From Apostichopus japonicus (taxonomy: Eukaryota; Echinodermata; Holothuroidea; Aspidochirotida; Stichopodidae): a stretch of DNA of 64,000 nt. Positions 62,012-64,000 of this stretch are shown here, one piece after another. The stretch covers positions 16,638,077-16,702,076 of the forward strand of contig NC_092582.1 of assembly GCF_037975245.1 (NCBI RefSeq), written 5' to 3'. A model generated the notes under the pieces. That model was not told where the DNA came from. It did no database searches and saw only the letters and a program-made list of their open reading frames with translations. A program made the position numbers and the translations under genes. Position 1 is the first letter of the stretch. Every line of letters starts with the position of its first letter.

Positions 62012-64000
62012 TAGCGATCGTGCGAATCTGCCGAAATTCTGTCACTTTTGGACACCGTGTTTGAATGACTGTCATTTCGTCATTTTTCCTTCGATTTGGC
62101 TAAAATGTTGTCAAATATTTTCTAATTAAATTACTTATTAAATAACTATAAGTCACTTTTTACTTGAAAACAATACCCTCTAAAGACAGTTAATATGTGT
62201 ATATGTCACTGGAGCGTGAGTGGTGGGTGGGGTGAGGGTGAGGGTTTTCGGGAGGGGTATAACAAATTTCGATGGAAAGCTTTCGTTTCGTTTTATGATA
62301 ATAAACCACAGTGTTAGCTATGTGGACACTGATTTTTAAATTGACATTTGACAGCGCATAATATATATCATTACCCGGGTTCGTGGAAGGGGTTATTGTT
62401 ACAGACGCTTTGAAGCTTCATATTGGCTCACCGATACAATTGGCTATTGTCTTCATCTTATTTGGATAATAAGCTATTGTCTTCATCAAGCATGAATAAT
62501 ATACAATTAAAAAAAATTTGGAATTCAAAATCACTGGGATTTGTTTGGTCAAATTTTCTCCTGATATAAATCTCAAAATTGGCAAACAGTTTTTTTTTTA
62601 CATAAGTGAAACCTATACCAGTCAAATTTTCATAAATATTATATTTTGATAATAATTTATAATTATCCTTGGATGAAAAGTAAAACGCACAACTATATAT
62701 CATATACTGTAGAAAAAAGAAGGGGCTTCTCATCTTATCTTTGTGTCCTTTTTTTAATGAATTAAGAGCAAAAACAAAATATATTCCCAAAATATATATA
62801 TATACATATATGTGAAGTTTTGATTTTTCTGATCTTTAGTCCTAAATGATAGTTAAAGGCTTCGGTAGTCTATGGGGAGTCGTTACCTCCTTTCTGTTTT
62901 GGTTTTGTACTTTATTCAATAAGATTTTTCTATTCAATCTTTTGTTTTTTGCCTTGATTTCGTCGGATCTGTTCAAACCAGCGTGTACGATTCATGATTG
63001 TTAACGACTCAAATAACATGAACCTGTCATCGGAATAGACTTTGAGATTTATAATTGTGAAAGGAGACGTTTGCTATGATTTCTTCTTCCGATTCTTCTT
63101 CTTTTAATTCTTATACGGTCTTTTTTTTTTTCTCTCTTCTTTTATCTTTGGTGAAAAGTCAAAAAATAAGTTCAATAACAAGTATTGCCAGAGGACTAAT
63201 GCTCTTCGCGTAAATTCAACGTTAAAATTCAACGTTTGTGACGTCACGAGTATGGACTAAAAGTACAGAGGAAAAAAAACGTATGTGTATATTTACAAAC
63301 TGAAATACAGTAAGTACAAAAACAATATGGCGCGGAAACAGAAATTTCCCTCAGCGGTAATATCCACAATAATTTATAGGTTGGATATTATTTTACCCTT
63401 TTCGATGGTAAATAGATTGTACGTCAATTTATCTAACCTCTCATTTCAGAAAATGGCGGTTTGTAGTGTCATTTTTCGAATATATTAGCTTATACTGCTT
63501 ATACTGCCTTATACACCTACTGGTGACTGCCTGATGACGTCACATTTTTTGCCCCCTTTTGTTTGAATAACTAGTTGGCTAACTAATGACAGGTAATTTA
63601 ATTAAGCCATGGTTTTTGTTTTTCTATCGTTTTATATATTTCAATCGGTCACAGAATGAAGTATCATTTCTTTCAAACTTAGAAAGGATAGGACAATGAA
63701 ATAGTCTCCACTTATGGATGGAATTTAAAAATGTAGTTAATACATAGATAAGACCCCAATTCCTCAAGTTTGCGATGAATAAAAAAGCTACCAACGCGAC
63801 GCCCACACTCCAGCCTAAAGGGGAAAACATCTTTCTGTTAATTCTTTATCTCAGTCTGTGTCCACTTGCCTTATACGACAGCCGATACTTCAGACATTTC
63901 ATATACATTCGAAACCACTTGATTAATTAATAATTTGGCAACTGTTCTGTGCAATAATTCTATAAATTGAGCTGTGACGTAATAGTCACGCTCGACATTA
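62012..64000. other. non-coding stretch to the window end
   Basis: No supported gene. A G-rich tract at 62218-62260 (ggtgggtggggtgagggtga) can form a quadruplex. Two TGACGTCA palindromes lie at about 63239 and 63535. Tandem 'aaattcaacgtt' and 'cttatactg' pairs flank that area. Confidence 0.5.

Overview
This 64 kb window looks like gene-poor nuclear DNA from an animal. It is AT-rich, has no run of closely spaced reading frames, and is crowded with long (TA)n microsatellites, poly-C/poly-G slippage tracts, minisatellites and broken retroelements. No complete protein-coding gene can be supported. The long Tyr-Ile 'proteins' that can be translated from it are only (TA)n tracts. The repeat styles (tRNA-headed SINE-like units, a Penelope-type hammerhead-like motif, a jockey/CR1-like LINE tail, and a short-interspersed family with the wording 'ggtgaccccaaatgac') suggest a marine invertebrate. 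An echinoderm such as a sea cucumber is plausible, but that is an inference from general familiarity, not a database match.

Layout. 1-340 is a 37-bp tandem repeat. 341-13.9 kb is AT-rich non-coding DNA with three long (TA)n tracts. At 13.95-14.27 kb, on the minus strand, there is one plausible first coding exon with an upstream CCAAT box, a CRE-like half-site and a CACGTG E-box; it is weak but is the best hint of a gene. 15.3-17.6 kb holds the most striking object: a head-to-tail array of 373-bp monomers that look identical, each containing a tRNA-like Pol III promoter head, bounded on both sides by (TA)n. 21.8-22.6 kb is a minisatellite with a clear three-unit, 154-bp higher-order repeat. 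24.5-24.95 kb is a purine/GT-rich pentamer-based satellite. 25.29 kb carries a hammerhead-ribozyme-like motif.

Further right, 31.75-31.96 kb is a diverged duplication, and 34.4-35.1 kb holds two inverted copies of a GC-rich dispersed repeat. 39.98-40.6 kb is the 3' end of a dead LINE. 42.4-42.5 kb is a TTAA-ended (TA)n hairpin. 47.6-47.9 kb is a dispersed repeat with two 116-bp units. 50.04-50.17 kb is a perfect 57-bp-arm palindrome with hammerhead-like sequence at its centre. 57.5-57.7 kb is a second SINE copy that also begins at a (TA)n tract. 58.7-59.0 kb is a duplicated TA/TG repeat. 60.25 and 61.98 kb are short strong hairpins.

Nothing here forms an operon or a protein pathway. What links the parts is repeat biology: Pol III-type heads, tandem homogenisation, hammerhead-type sequences and (TA)n tracts placed at element junctions.
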